NCBI GenBank assembly: GCA_021800535.1
Contig: JAJYYV010000005.1
Coordinates: 1 to 64,000 of the forward strand
Origin: a bacterium
GTDB lineage: Bacteria > Ratteibacteria > UBA8468 > B48-G9 > DTJG01
Length of the DNA stretch: 64,000 nucleotides
Direction: 5' to 3'
The first letter of the stretch is position 1. Every line of letters begins with the position of its first letter. Positions 27,756 through 37,634 of this stretch are shown here, piece after piece. Under the pieces are notes generated by a model. The model saw nothing but the letters and a program-made list of their open reading frames with translations, did not search any database and was not told where the DNA came from. The translations under genes were made by a program, and so were the position numbers.

Positions 27756-28057
27756 ATAAATACAAGTAAAACACTTAAAACACTGCGTAATTTTACTCGT
27801 CTATTTATAGTAATCTATTAGCCCAAAAAGTAACTTATCCTGAAAAACGCTTGACACATCAACAATATAACCAAAATTTTTCTGACATAATTCCAACAAC
27901 AAAAAGTCAATCAACAAGTAAATCATACAAGAACAATGGGTATAATTAAACAAATGGGTCAATCTATACATTTATGGCAAAAGTTCCACGAAAAAGTAAA
28001 AAAGTGTATAAAAATTCAAAAAGCAACTCTATTTGAACAGAAAAACGGGGTATGAAG
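27756..28057 (+). pseudogene. Decayed coding fragment with frameshifts
   Basis: Coding-like fragments in successive frames: TLRNFTRLF, then NLLAQKVTYPEKRLTHQQYN in a second frame, then MGIIKQMGQSIHLWQKFHEK ending at a TGA near 28057. The composition is protein-like but at least two frameshifts are needed to join them. No identity can be given. Confidence 0.35.
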
Positions 28058-28181
28058 AAGTGTTTAATTAGGGTATAATCTATTTGGACACTTTTAAAAA
28101 GTAGAAAATTTGCGGGGAATAAAATTCGAGGTGTTTTACTCCTAAATATGTATTTTTACCCAATATAATAAAAAAAATACG

Positions 28182-29018
28182 ATGGGCAAAAGACAAATTA
28201 AACATTTGAAAACAAAATATATCGCAAACAATATTACTTTATACTTCCATCCTGAGGATCATGAAACGGCAAATATAGTTGAATCAGCATGTTTACGGAG
28301 TATTTCCATTATTAAAGAAACATGGCACCTTTCTTTATCCAAACGATGTTGTATTTATATAATGACTTCTTGGATCCGTTTTATTTTTCAATTTGCACCT
28401 TGGTATGTAAGAATTTATTATGTTTTCTATTATTTCTCTTGGGCTGAACATTTTAGAAAGATTTGGCCTGATATTGGAGGATGGACATTAAATTATGCAA
28501 CTCGAACTGTAATTGGCATAAAATCTCCACGATTGAGAGATATAAAAGATATAAATTTTAATATTGGGAAGATTATTTTTACACCAGAATCTGACATTAA
28601 CAAACACATTCAACATATTGTTTGTCATGAAATGACTCATGCATTTTGCGCTTCACTAAAACTTCCTATGTGGTTAAATGAAGGAATTGCTATGATTACT
28701 GTTGACAAATTCTTTGAAAAAATGACCGTAGCAAAAAAACCCTTAGAAGTCATGAGCATGTTTTCACAGAAAAATCGAATTGCAGGATATAAAAATTTGA
28801 TATATATGAAACCCGAAGAAGTGGCTTATAATTACCTGCACGGTTATTGGATTACTCGCTATCTCATGGAAACACAACCAGAGTTATTGATGGAAATTCT
28901 TAGTAAAAAAATAAATGAATGGGTTCTATATAGTAAACTTACTTTATCTTTGAATATCAGTCAAAAAAATTTTTGGCAAGATATAGATAATAAAGTCACA
29001 AAATATTTCAGTTATTAA
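28182..29018 (+). CDS. Gluzincin-type metalloprotease (peptidase MA-like)
   Basis: 278 aa with HEMTH at 149-153 and a downstream Glu in LNEGIA (Glu167), the HExxH-plus-E zinc pattern of peptidase MA-like proteins. A hydrophobic stretch around residues 64-87 (FIFQFAPWYVRIYYVFYYF) could be membrane-associated. No signal peptide is seen. It lies inside a decayed region and is followed three nt later by a membrane TPR protein, so the two may be partners and accessory. Substrate unknown. Confidence 0.7.
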   Translation: MGKRQIKHLKTKYIANNITLYFHPEDHETANIVESACLRSISIIKETWHLSLSKRCCIYIMTSWIRFIFQFAPWYVRIYYVFYYFSWAEHFRKIWPDIGGWTLNYATRTVIGIKSPRLRDIKDINFNIGKIIFTPESDINKHIQHIVCHEMTHAFCASLKLPMWLNEGIAMITVDKFFEKMTVAKKPLEVMSMFSQKNRIAGYKNLIYMKPEEVAYNYLHGYWITRYLMETQPELLMEILSKKINEWVLYSKLTLSLNISQKNFWQDIDNKVTKYFSY

Positions 29019-29021
29019 AAA

Positions 29022-29621
29022 ATGTTAAAAAAAATATTATTAAAATGGCAATTTTGGTTATTAGTTTTATCAGGAGTTTTATGTATTTTAATCTTACAAG
29101 ATTTTTTTATACAAAGAGAATTAAAAACGGAAAACAAATTCTTATGGTTTTTTTCAGAATATTTATGTACTCAACTTGCGAATAAAGGACATCTTGATTA
29201 TGGTACAAAACTTAATTTAGCCTTTTTAGTGGGTGAGCAAAATCTTCCCTTATCTCTTCAAGAATATAAAAATCTTATTAAAGAAAACCCAAAAAATGCT
29301 GAAGTTTATTATCTTTTATCCTCAAACTATTTTATGAAAAAATCTTTTGGAGAGGCAATTAAAGAAATTCATAAGGCTATAGAGTTAGAACCTTCTAACC
29401 CTCAATATAGATTTGCCTTAGGGTTTTTTTATGAAAAAAATGGAGATTTAAAAAATGCTTTGAAGTCATATAAAAAAGCCTTAGAAATTTATCCTAAAAA
29501 TGGTATATATCAAAATGTTGATATGGAAAGTTGGTTTCCAAAACAAATAATTAAAAGTGCATATCTTAGAGTTTCAAAACAATTACAGGTTTTTTCTCCC
29601 TTGAATGACAATGAACCCTAG
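29022..29621 (+). CDS. Membrane-anchored TPR protein
   Basis: 199 aa: an N-terminal transmembrane helix (WQFWLLVLSGVLCILILQ), then two to three TPR units (AEVYYLLSSNYFMKKSFGEAIKEI and PQYRFALGFFYEKNGDLKNALKSYKKAL patterns, each within 34-residue register). It is set three nt after the metalloprotease gene. No enzyme motif. It runs into the YD-repeat fragment by a 17-nt overlap, so its end may not be the original one. Confidence 0.6.
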   Translation: MLKKILLKWQFWLLVLSGVLCILILQDFFIQRELKTENKFLWFFSEYLCTQLANKGHLDYGTKLNLAFLVGEQNLPLSLQEYKNLIKENPKNAEVYYLLSSNYFMKKSFGEAIKEIHKAIELEPSNPQYRFALGFFYEKNGDLKNALKSYKKALEIYPKNGIYQNVDMESWFPKQIIKSAYLRVSKQLQVFSPLNDNEP

Positions 29622-29838
29622 CCCTTCAGGGGAGAGAGATTGGATGAGGGGTGATAATAACCTTGTGCCCGGGACATGGATTACAACCTATACATACGAC
29701 TACAATAACCTTTTAACAGAAATATCCACCACACAGCATGGTGGATACCCTACAAAATGGGTACAATTCCTGAACAACAAGACAGAAATATTCCGCAACT
29801 GCAATTGTGAACAAAAAGAGTATATAAGAAAAATGTGA
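29605..29838 (+). pseudogene. YD/RHS-repeat fragment fused to junk
   Basis: A 77-codon frame with one clear YD-repeat core (TYTYDYNNLLTEIS), the unit of RHS toxins and wall proteins. The rest (EIFRNCNCEQKEYIRKM) is unrelated and may be a transposase zinc-ribbon-like remnant. The first part (29612-29660) is GC-rich and resembles intergenic repeat DNA. It is a remnant, not an intact gene. Confidence 0.5.
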
Positions 29839-29856
29839 GAGGACAAGTAAGCCAAA

Positions 29857-30078
29857 ATGAAGGCTTATGATAAAGGAATAAAAGAAGGGTTTGAAGATTA
29901 TGCATATCATATAAAATCACAAGGATTTACAGCAGATATAAATACTAACTTAATAGAGCGATTTCTCGGAACAATAAAAGAAAGAACTAAAACAACAAGA
30001 GGATTTAAGTCTTGGCAAACAGCAGAAATAATACTTGAGAGATTTCAATCCTGCACTTCTTATAGAGATTGCTATACT
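29857..30078 (+). pseudogene. DDE transposase C-terminal fragment
   Basis: About 65 codons matching the C-terminal end of DDE-type insertion-sequence transposases (NLIERFLGTIKERTKTTRGF, then AEIILERF). The upstream part is missing or frameshifted (TGA at 29836), and the frame runs on into the tRNA-Val gene on the opposite strand. It is an IS remnant next to a tRNA, fitting an accessory integration spot. Confidence 0.6.
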
Positions 30079-30150
30079 GGGCGGTGCAGGATTTGAACCT
30101 GCGGCCTCTTCCGTGTGAGGGAAGCGCTCTTGCCGCTGAGCCAACCGCCC
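30078..30150 (-). tRNA. tRNA-Val (anticodon CAC)
   Basis: 73-nt tRNA on the minus strand. Acceptor stem GGGCGGT pairs with ACCGCCC, the T-loop TTCAAAT is standard, the anticodon loop is CTCACAC with anticodon CAC between stem CTTCC/GGAAG. Discriminator A; CCA is not encoded. It reads the valine codon GUG. It borders a decayed accessory region. Confidence 0.97.
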
Positions 30151-30152
30151 TT

Positions 30153-31379
30153 TTAGTGTACAGGTAAAGAAGTAAAAATTCCCAATACTATAATAGCTAA
30201 AGATAAAAAATATACAAGGAATAATCTTCTTTTTGAATATGAATATTCCTTTAGTATTTTTTTATTGCTTGCCAGCACTATTAAAAATCCAAGTACAATA
30301 GGTAATACAAATCCATTAAATGCTTCTACATCAACCATTAAATTAACAAGTGGGATATGAGGTATAAGTATAATTATAGCACTAAGTACAATTACGGATA
30401 TATAAATACTATAAAATTTTTTTCCCTGGTTGAATTTTGTATTTAAAGAATGACTAAATCCCCATGTTTCTCCGGATGCCCAGGCAAAAGATACAGATAC
30501 TACAAAAGCCGCAAGCATACTTAATGCATATAATCCTATAGCAAATAACAATATTCCATATTGACCTATAATAGGTTTTATTGCCTGAGCAAATATATAG
30601 AAACTTTTAAACGGCATATGGTATCTAAAAAGTGTAGATGCACCTAATATAACACCAACAATCATTAAAAATTGAGTGGCAAAACTTCCTATTAATGTAT
30701 CCATTCTGGCTAATCTAAGATTATTACAACTTAAACCCTTGTCCACAGTAGCACTTTGTTGATAATATATCATCCATGGCATAATTACAGCTCCTATGTT
30801 AGCTGCTATAAGTAATAGATATCTTTTCTCATTTAAAGGCTGGCTGCTTATAATATTTTTTACGATATTTACATAATGTGGATGAGCAAGAATAGCCGCA
30901 GGAATAAGTATAAATCCTGCAAATGAAAAAAACAAAGCAATATTCTCCACCATTCTGTATTTACCTCTTAAAACCACCCAGATTAATATAAAAACACTAA
31001 TTAAAATAGAATATATTTTGGGAATATTAAATATTTCTCCACTTGAAGCAACGCCTGCAAATTCAGTTAACAAAGCGGAAAATACAACTGCCAATAATGT
31101 TACAGTAGTAAATATTGCCCATTTTTTACCATAGTATTCCCTTATTAATGCGCCATGACCTTTTCCTGTTACGCAACCAAGCCGTAATGATATTTCCTGA
31201 ATTATATAAAGTAATGGTATAAGAATTACTTGTAATAAAATAAGTTTATATTCATATTGTGCACCTGATTGTATGGCTGTTGCTGTGGAACCGGCATCCA
31301 TATCTGCTATCATAACAATAAATCCAGGTCCCAAAATTTTTAATATATTAAATATTCTTTTTAATAAATTTCTATTCAT
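30153..31379 (-). CDS. Nramp-family divalent metal transporter
   Basis: 408-aa integral membrane protein of about 11 helices. Helix 1 carries DAGSTATAIQSGA in place of the DPGN motif of classical MntH; helix 6 has MPW (from AVIMPWMIYYQQS) in place of MPH. Spacing and other features match the family. The altered metal-site motifs suggest a divergent Nramp (Mg2+, Mn2+ or another ion), not a standard MntH. It is divergent from glnA. Confidence 0.78.
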   Translation of the reverse strand: MNRNLLKRIFNILKILGPGFIVMIADMDAGSTATAIQSGAQYEYKLILLQVILIPLLYIIQEISLRLGCVTGKGHGALIREYYGKKWAIFTTVTLLAVVFSALLTEFAGVASSGEIFNIPKIYSILISVFILIWVVLRGKYRMVENIALFFSFAGFILIPAAILAHPHYVNIVKNIISSQPLNEKRYLLLIAANIGAVIMPWMIYYQQSATVDKGLSCNNLRLARMDTLIGSFATQFLMIVGVILGASTLFRYHMPFKSFYIFAQAIKPIIGQYGILLFAIGLYALSMLAAFVVSVSFAWASGETWGFSHSLNTKFNQGKKFYSIYISVIVLSAIIILIPHIPLVNLMVDVEAFNGFVLPIVLGFLIVLASNKKILKEYSYSKRRLFLVYFLSLAIIVLGIFTSLPVH

Positions 31380-31427
31380 ATTTATAAATAATATAATAAC
31401 ACATAATTAATCTGACTCCACACTTTT

Positions 31428-31455
31428 TTGACAAGTTTGACTTATTGTTTATAAT
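31428..31455 (+). promoter_or_regulatory. Promoter of glnA
   Basis: TTGACA (31428-31433), a 16-nt spacer, TATAAT (31450-31455). The leader is about 100 nt and contains a short hairpin (GGAC/GTCC) followed by five T, too weak to call an attenuator, and a GGAGG ribosome-binding site. Confidence 0.7.
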
Positions 31456-31559
31456 ATAATAATTATAAAAATATCCGGACAAAGAAGTCCTTTTTAAAAT
31501 ATAAAATATTCATTTCAATGAAGAAGTGAGTTTGAAGCATAATATAGACGGAGGAAAAA

Positions 31560-33023
31560 ATGGCTCAAATTAAAAGTGATGTTAATAAACAGGCTATAGA
31601 AAAAATTTCTAAATTAATAAAGGATAATAAGATTGAAATAGTGGATTTAAAATTTAATGATTTACCAGGTCTATGGCAACATTTTTCTTTACCTATATCT
31701 GAGATTTCAGATATAGAAGATATATCAAAATCTATCTGGTCAGAAGGTATTGGTTTTGATGGTTCTTCAATCAGGGGATTTCAGAAAATTCATGAATCAG
31801 ATATGCTTTTGGTTCCAGACCCGGCTACAGCAATATTAGACCCTGCATGTGAAATTTCCACATTGAGTATAATATGTGATATATATGACCCAATAACAAA
31901 ACTTCCATATACCAGGGACCCGCGTTTTATTGCCAGGAAAGCAGAAAATTTTCTTGTTTCATCCGGTATTGCAGATACCAGTTATTGGGGGCCGGAAATG
32001 GAATTTTTCATTTTTAATGATATCCGTTTTGACCAGACTGAAAATTCCGGATATTATTACATTGATTCTTTTGAAGGGGAATGGAATTCCGGCAGAGATG
32101 AAAAGCCTAATTTGGGATATAAACCACGATATAAAGAAGGTTATTTTCCTGTTCCGCCTCATGATTCTCTCCAGGATCTTCGCAGTAAAATAATTTTAAC
32201 AATGATTAAATCAGGAATTCAGATAGAAGTTCATCATCATGAAGTGGCAACTGCTGGTCAATGTGAAATAGATATGAGATATGGTGATCTTGTTAAAATG
32301 GCTGATAGCTGTCTTTTATATAAGTATATTGTTAAAAATATTGCCAAAAAAAATAATATGGTGGCTACATTTATGCCAAAACCTTTATTTGGAGATAATG
32401 GCAGTGGAATGCATACACATCAATCACTTTGGAAAAACGGAAAAAATATTTTCTTTGATGCAAAAGGATATGGCTTAATTTCACAGACTGCAAAATATTA
32501 TATAGGCGGACTTTTGAAACATGCTGATGCTTTAATGGCTTTTTGTGCACCAACAACCAATTCTTATAAAAGATTAGTCCCTGGATATGAAGCTCCTGTA
32601 AATTTAACCTATTCTCAGAGAAACAGGTCTGCAGCTGTTCGTATCCCTGTTTATACAGATAATCCAAAAAGCAAAAGAATAGAATTCAGACCACCTGATA
32701 ATTCTTCTAATCCATACCTTGCTTTTGCTGCAATGCTTATGGCAGGTTTGGATGGTATAGAAAACAAGATTGACCCGGGAGAACCTCTGGATAAAAATAC
32801 ATATGAATTAACAGAATCAGAAATAAAAAAGATTCCAACTGTTCCAGGTTCTTTAGAAAAATCTTTAAATGCTCTGGAAAAAGACCATGATTTTCTTTTA
32901 AAGGATAAGGTTTTTACAGATGACCTTATTGAAACATGGTTGGAATATAAAAGAGAAAGAGAAATAGACCAGATTAATATCAGACCTCATCCATATGAAT
33001 TTTATCTTTACTTTGATATTTAA
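31560..33023 (+). CDS. glnA: Glutamine synthetase, type I
   Basis: ATP-dependent amidation of glutamate, 487 aa. Family motifs: [22 protein letters not shown], the ATP loop [14 protein letters not shown], and [20 protein letters not shown] tyrosine occupies the position adenylylated in enteric enzymes ([10 protein letters not shown], aligning with KNLYDLPPEE), so covalent control is possible, but no adenylyltransferase is here. glnA-gltB-gltD form a complete ammonium-assimilation (GS-GOGAT) set. Confidence 0.95.
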   Translation: MAQIKSDVNKQAIEKISKLIKDNKIEIVDLKFNDLPGLWQHFSLPISEISDIEDISKSIWSEGIGFDGSSIRGFQKIHESDMLLVPDPATAILDPACEISTLSIICDIYDPITKLPYTRDPRFIARKAENFLVSSGIADTSYWGPEMEFFIFNDIRFDQTENSGYYYIDSFEGEWNSGRDEKPNLGYKPRYKEGYFPVPPHDSLQDLRSKIILTMIKSGIQIEVHHHEVATAGQCEIDMRYGDLVKMADSCLLYKYIVKNIAKKNNMVATFMPKPLFGDNGSGMHTHQSLWKNGKNIFFDAKGYGLISQTAKYYIGGLLKHADALMAFCAPTTNSYKRLVPGYEAPVNLTYSQRNRSAAVRIPVYTDNPKSKRIEFRPPDNSSNPYLAFAAMLMAGLDGIENKIDPGEPLDKNTYELTESEIKKIPTVPGSLEKSLNALEKDHDFLLKDKVFTDDLIETWLEYKREREIDQINIRPHPYEFYLYFDI

Positions 33024-33046
33024 CAAACACTAAATTAAGGAACATA

Positions 33047-33088
33047 TTACTGGAATGCGAAATATATAACATTTTCGCATTCCAGTAA
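33047..33088. promoter_or_regulatory. Perfect 16-bp hairpin between glnA and gltB
   Basis: TTACTGGAATGCGAAA (33047-33062), a 10-nt loop, and its exact reverse complement (33073-33088), ending 10 nt before the gltB ATG. No U-run follows, so it is not a classical terminator. It could protect or process the mRNA, or be an operator. Confidence 0.75.
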
Positions 33089-33098
33089 CCATCTTATT

Positions 33099-36000
33099 AT
33101 GAGCTTTTATTTACCTAAAAAACAAGGGTTATATGACCCGTTTTTTGAACACGATAATTGTGGTGTCGGTTTTTTATGCAATGTAAAAGGTAAAAAAACA
33201 AATAAACTTTTAAAGGATTCTTTAAAAGCCCTTAAAAGGTTATCCCATCGTGGGGCTACAGGAGCAGACCCAAAAACAGGAGATGGTGCTGGAGTTTTAC
33301 TTCAGATTCCTCATAAATTTTTTTTAGATGTCTGTCAAAAAAACAAAATAAATCTTCCCCCTGAACAGGAATATGGAACAGGATTAGTTTTTTTTCCTCA
33401 AAATAAACAAGACCGACAGTTCTGCAAAGATGTTTTTTCTAAGATTATTAAAGATAACCAGCAGGAACTACTTGGTTGGAGAAGTGTGCCAGTGGATAGT
33501 TCTAATATTGGAGAAACCGCACAAAAAACCCAGCCGGTTATTGAACAACCCTTTATTAAAAAAAATCCGGATATAAAACAACAGGAGAATTTTGAAAGAA
33601 TTTTATATATTATAAGAAAAGAAATAGAAAATGTTATAAGAAATTCTCAGATATCCCAAAAATCTTTTTTTTATATTACCAATATATCTTCAAAAACATT
33701 TTCTTATAAGGGCCTTTTAATGCCATCACAACTTGATGAATTTTTTCTTGACCTTCAAAATGAAAAAATGAAAACCTCTATCTGTCTTATACATTCCCGG
33801 TATAGTACAAATACTTTTCCTACATGGGATCTTGCTCAACCATTTAGATTTTTAGCGCATAATGGTGAAATAAATACTTTAAGAGGGAATATCAATTGGA
33901 CAAAAGCAAGAGAAGGTCTTTTGAAAAGCGATTTATTTCTGAATAATATCGAAAGTATTAAACCTATAATAATTCCTGATGGAAGCGATTCTGCTTCCCT
34001 GGATAATATTTTTGAAATGCTTACTCTTTCCGGCAGGTCTTTGCCTCATGTAATGATGATGCTTATCCCTTCTGCCTGGGAACAGGATAATTTTATTACT
34101 GATGAAATAAAGAGCTTTTATAAGTATCATGCCTGTTTAACAGAACCATGGGATGGCCCGGCAGCAGTTGCATTTACTGATGGAAGAAGTGTAGGGGCTG
34201 TTCTTGATAGAAATGGGTTAAGACCTGCCAGATATATAGTGACAAAACAGGATTTGGTTGTTATGGCTTCGGAAGTTGGAGTTTTGGATATACCGCCAAA
34301 AGATATTTCTATTTCTGAAAGACTTGAACCTGGTAAGATATTCTATATTGATACACAGGAAGGGAGAATTATTGATGACCAGGAGATAAAACATAAAATG
34401 AGCAGACAAAAACCTTATAGTTTCTGGATAAAAGAAAATCTTATAGAATTAAATAATCTGCCTGGTACAATAGAGGAAAAACAAAATGAAGGCAATAGCA
34501 TAGGTATTATCAAACATTTAAAATCTTTTGATTATACCAGAGAAGACATAAAAGTTATTATAAAACCTATGGTGGAAACAGGCGCAGAACCTACCGGTTC
34601 AATGGGTAATGATACCCCTCATGCGGTTTTATCCAAAAAACCTCAATTGTTATTTACCTATTTCAAACAATTATTTGCTCAGGTTACTAATCCGGCAATT
34701 GACCCTGTTAGAGAAGAAATTGTTATGAGCCTGGAAACATATATCGGACAGGAAAGAAATATTTTAGAGGAAACTCCTTTACATGCCAAAAAACTTAAGA
34801 TTACACAACCAATTTTATCCAATCAGGAAATTGAAAAAATTAGAAATATTAATCAAAATGATTTTAAGACAAAAACAATTTCAATGCTTTTTAATATTTC
34901 CGAGAAAAGAGGTTTGATTAATGCATTAGATAGAATTTGTGAGGAGGCCGAACAGGCAATAAAAGATAATTATACCTTTATTATTCTTTCTGATAAAAAC
35001 ATAAACAAAGAATATGCTGCTTTACCTTCTCTTTTAGCCATAGGTGGAATACATCAGCATTTAATAAGAAAATCAATGAGAACCAAAATTGGAATTATTC
35101 TTGAAACGGGTGAACCCAGAGAAGTGCATCATTTTGCCTTATTATTTGGTTATGGTGCTGATTGTATAAATTCATATTTGGTTTATGATACTTTACAATT
35201 TTTAATTAAGCAGGAAGAAATAAATATTGATTTTTCTTCTGCACAAAAAAATTATATAAAAGCTGTTAATAAAGGATTATTAAAAATTTTATCAAAAATG
35301 GGAATTTCAACATTGCGAAGTTATAAAGGCGCCCAGATATTTGAAGCAATTGGTCTTTCCCAACAAGTTATAGAAAGATGTTTTACCGGAACTGTATCAA
35401 GAATTGATGGAGCGGGGTTTGAGGAAATTCAACAGGAAACAATTTTAAAACATAAACAGGCATTTTCAGAAAAAGAAGGATTTATTCCTATACTTTCAAC
35501 AGGAGGTTTATATCAATGGAAAAAAGATGGAGAATTTCATCTCTGGAATCCTGAAACTATATCAGCATTACAGGATGCCACAAGAAATAACGATTATAAT
35601 AAGTATAAATATTTTTCCAGAATGATAAATGAACAATCTGAAAATCCAACAACATTAAGAAGTCTTTTAAAATTTAAACAAACCTCTCCAATTTCTATTG
35701 AAGAAGTTGAGTCCATTGAAAATATTGTTAAAAGATTTGTCACAGGAGCAATGAGTTTTGGTTCAATTAGCAAGGAAGCACATGAAACTTTAGCTCTGGC
35801 AATGAATAAAATTGGTGGTAAATCAAATTCCGGGGAAGGAGGTGAGGACCCTGTTAGATTTATTCCTTTATCAAATGGAGATTCATTAAGAAGCGCTATA
35901 AAGCAGGTGGCATCTGGAAGATTTGGTGTAACAACTAATTATCTTATCAATGCAGATGATATTCAGATTAAAATAGCCCAGGGAGCAAAACCAGGAGAGG

Positions 36001-37634
36001 GAGGACAGCTTCCTGGTCATAAAGTTAGCACCATAATTGCAAAAACACGATATACAACTCCCGGTGTAACACTTATTTCTCCTCCGCCTCATCATGATAT
36101 ATATTCTATTGAGGACTTAAAACAGTTAATCTTTGACCTTAAAAATGTTAATCCTTCTGCAAGAATAAGTGTAAAATTAGTATCAGAAATAGGAGTAGGC
36201 ACAATTGCTGCAGGGGTGGCAAAGGGTCATGCGGATATGATTCTTATTTCAGGTGGAGATGGCGGAACAGGTGCTTCTCCTTTAAGTTCTATAAAACATG
36301 CAGGGCTTCCATGGGAGTTAGGTCTTTCAGAAACCCATCAGACATTAGTTCTAAATGATTTACGAAGTAGGGTTATACTTCAAACAGATGGGCAGATGAG
36401 AACAGGCCGGGATATAATTATTGCTGCACTTTTAGGAGCCGAAGAATTTGGATTTGCAACAGCGGCACTTATTGTTATTGGTTGTGTAATGTTAAGACAC
36501 TGTCATTTAAATAACTGTTCTGTTGGTGTAGCAACTCAGGATGAAATTTTAAGAAAAAGATTTAGAGGAAAATCAGAGTATTTAATTAATTATTTTTATT
36601 TTATCGCCCAGGAAACCAGAGAAATTATGGCACAGTTAGGAATTAAAAAAATAGATGACTTGATTGGCAGGGTGGATTTATTGGAATTCAATAAAGAAAT
36701 TTTTCCATGGAAGGCTAAAAATTTGAATTATTCAAAGATACTCTATAAACCCGAAGTGGATAAAACCGTAAGTGTTAGATGTACAATATCTCAAAATCAT
36801 GAAATTGATAATGTTTTAGATATTAAGATTATTGAATCAGCAAAAGACGCACTAGAAAAAAAACAACCTGTAAAAATAAAAATGGATATCAAAAATTTTG
36901 ATAGAACAACAGGAGCGATGTTAAGCGGTAAAGTATGTAAAATTTTTGGAGAAAATGGTCTGCCGGAAGATACTATTTTTTGTAAATTTAAAGGTTATGC
37001 AGGGCAAAGTTTTGGGGCTTTTTTGGCAAAGGGTATAACATTTGAATTAGAAGGACTTGCCAATGATTATGTGGGAAAAGGTTTATCCGGTGGGAAATTA
37101 ATTATATATCCAGATAAAAAATCAAAATATATTCCGGAAAAAAATATTATAATAGGCAATACTACATTTTATGGGGCAATTTCAGGTGAGGTATATATCA
37201 GAGGAATTGCAGGAGAAAGATTCTGTATAAGAAATTCAGGAGTTTATGCAGTTGTTGAAGGAACAGGAGACCATGGATGTGAATATATGACAGGAGGAAT
37301 TGTTGTGGTTCTTGGGCGAACTGGTAGAAATTTTGCTGCTGGAATGAGTGGGGGGATTGCTTATGTTTATAATATAGATGGAAATTTTAAAGAAAGATGT
37401 AACTTCAGTATGGTTGAATTGGAAGAATTAGACCAGCAGGATATAACAACAATACAGAATCTTCTTACAAATCATTACAAATTTACTTTGAGTTCTGTAA
37501 CGGATTCTATTTTAAATAATTTTGAAAAAGAAATAAAAAAATTTATTAAGGTAATGCCTTTGGAGTATAAACAATTAATGGAAAGTAAAAAAATTGAACA
37601 AAAACTTGAACTTACTGAGGTGAGTGATGGGTGA
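33099..37634 (+). CDS. gltB: Glutamate synthase large subunit
   Basis: 1511-aa GOGAT alpha subunit, turning glutamine and 2-oxoglutarate into glutamate. Cys21 (HDNCGVGF) is the glutaminase nucleophile, exposed if a ~20-residue propeptide is removed. FMN-binding synthase core: GEGGEDPVRF, ISGGDGGTGASP; the 3Fe-4S Cys cluster CVMLRHCHLNNC is near residue 1130; a C-terminal beta-helix domain (GGIVVVLG) ends it. Full length. It overlaps gltD by 8 nt. Confidence 0.97.
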   Translation: MSFYLPKKQGLYDPFFEHDNCGVGFLCNVKGKKTNKLLKDSLKALKRLSHRGATGADPKTGDGAGVLLQIPHKFFLDVCQKNKINLPPEQEYGTGLVFFPQNKQDRQFCKDVFSKIIKDNQQELLGWRSVPVDSSNIGETAQKTQPVIEQPFIKKNPDIKQQENFERILYIIRKEIENVIRNSQISQKSFFYITNISSKTFSYKGLLMPSQLDEFFLDLQNEKMKTSICLIHSRYSTNTFPTWDLAQPFRFLAHNGEINTLRGNINWTKAREGLLKSDLFLNNIESIKPIIIPDGSDSASLDNIFEMLTLSGRSLPHVMMMLIPSAWEQDNFITDEIKSFYKYHACLTEPWDGPAAVAFTDGRSVGAVLDRNGLRPARYIVTKQDLVVMASEVGVLDIPPKDISISERLEPGKIFYIDTQEGRIIDDQEIKHKMSRQKPYSFWIKENLIELNNLPGTIEEKQNEGNSIGIIKHLKSFDYTREDIKVIIKPMVETGAEPTGSMGNDTPHAVLSKKPQLLFTYFKQLFAQVTNPAIDPVREEIVMSLETYIGQERNILEETPLHAKKLKITQPILSNQEIEKIRNINQNDFKTKTISMLFNISEKRGLINALDRICEEAEQAIKDNYTFIILSDKNINKEYAALPSLLAIGGIHQHLIRKSMRTKIGIILETGEPREVHHFALLFGYGADCINSYLVYDTLQFLIKQEEINIDFSSAQKNYIKAVNKGLLKILSKMGISTLRSYKGAQIFEAIGLSQQVIERCFTGTVSRIDGAGFEEIQQETILKHKQAFSEKEGFIPILSTGGLYQWKKDGEFHLWNPETISALQDATRNNDYNKYKYFSRMINEQSENPTTLRSLLKFKQTSPISIEEVESIENIVKRFVTGAMSFGSISKEAHETLALAMNKIGGKSNSGEGGEDPVRFIPLSNGDSLRSAIKQVASGRFGVTTNYLINADDIQIKIAQGAKPGEGGQLPGHKVSTIIAKTRYTTPGVTLISPPPHHDIYSIEDLKQLIFDLKNVNPSARISVKLVSEIGVGTIAAGVAKGHADMILISGGDGGTGASPLSSIKHAGLPWELGLSETHQTLVLNDLRSRVILQTDGQMRTGRDIIIAALLGAEEFGFATAALIVIGCVMLRHCHLNNCSVGVATQDEILRKRFRGKSEYLINYFYFIAQETREIMAQLGIKKIDDLIGRVDLLEFNKEIFPWKAKNLNYSKILYKPEVDKTVSVRCTISQNHEIDNVLDIKIIESAKDALEKKQPVKIKMDIKNFDRTTGAMLSGKVCKIFGENGLPEDTIFCKFKGYAGQSFGAFLAKGITFELEGLANDYVGKGLSGGKLIIYPDKKSKYIPEKNIIIGNTTFYGAISGEVYIRGIAGERFCIRNSGVYAVVEGTGDHGCEYMTGGIVVVLGRTGRNFAAGMSGGIAYVYNIDGNFKERCNFSMVELEELDQQDITTIQNLLTNHYKFTLSSVTDSILNNFEKEIKKFIKVMPLEYKQLMESKKIEQKLELTEVSDG

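Larger units (their letters stand above)
27427..28181 (+). other. 755-bp stretch without an intact gene
   Basis: AT-rich sequence between the URO-D-like gene and the metalloprotease. It holds a promoter-like pair (TTGACA at 27484, 18 nt, TAAAAT at 27508) and open but broken coding fragments (see the two pseudogene entries). It looks like decayed mobile or accessory DNA. Confidence 0.6.

Noticed and set aside
29605-29838. Intact RHS toxin gene
   Set aside because: Only one YD-repeat core remains in 77 codons, with unrelated sequence fused to it.
31462-31559. Glutamine riboswitch in the glnA leader
   Set aside because: The short GGAC/GTCC hairpin does not match the known glnA or downstream-peptide motif by eye; a covariance search would decide it.
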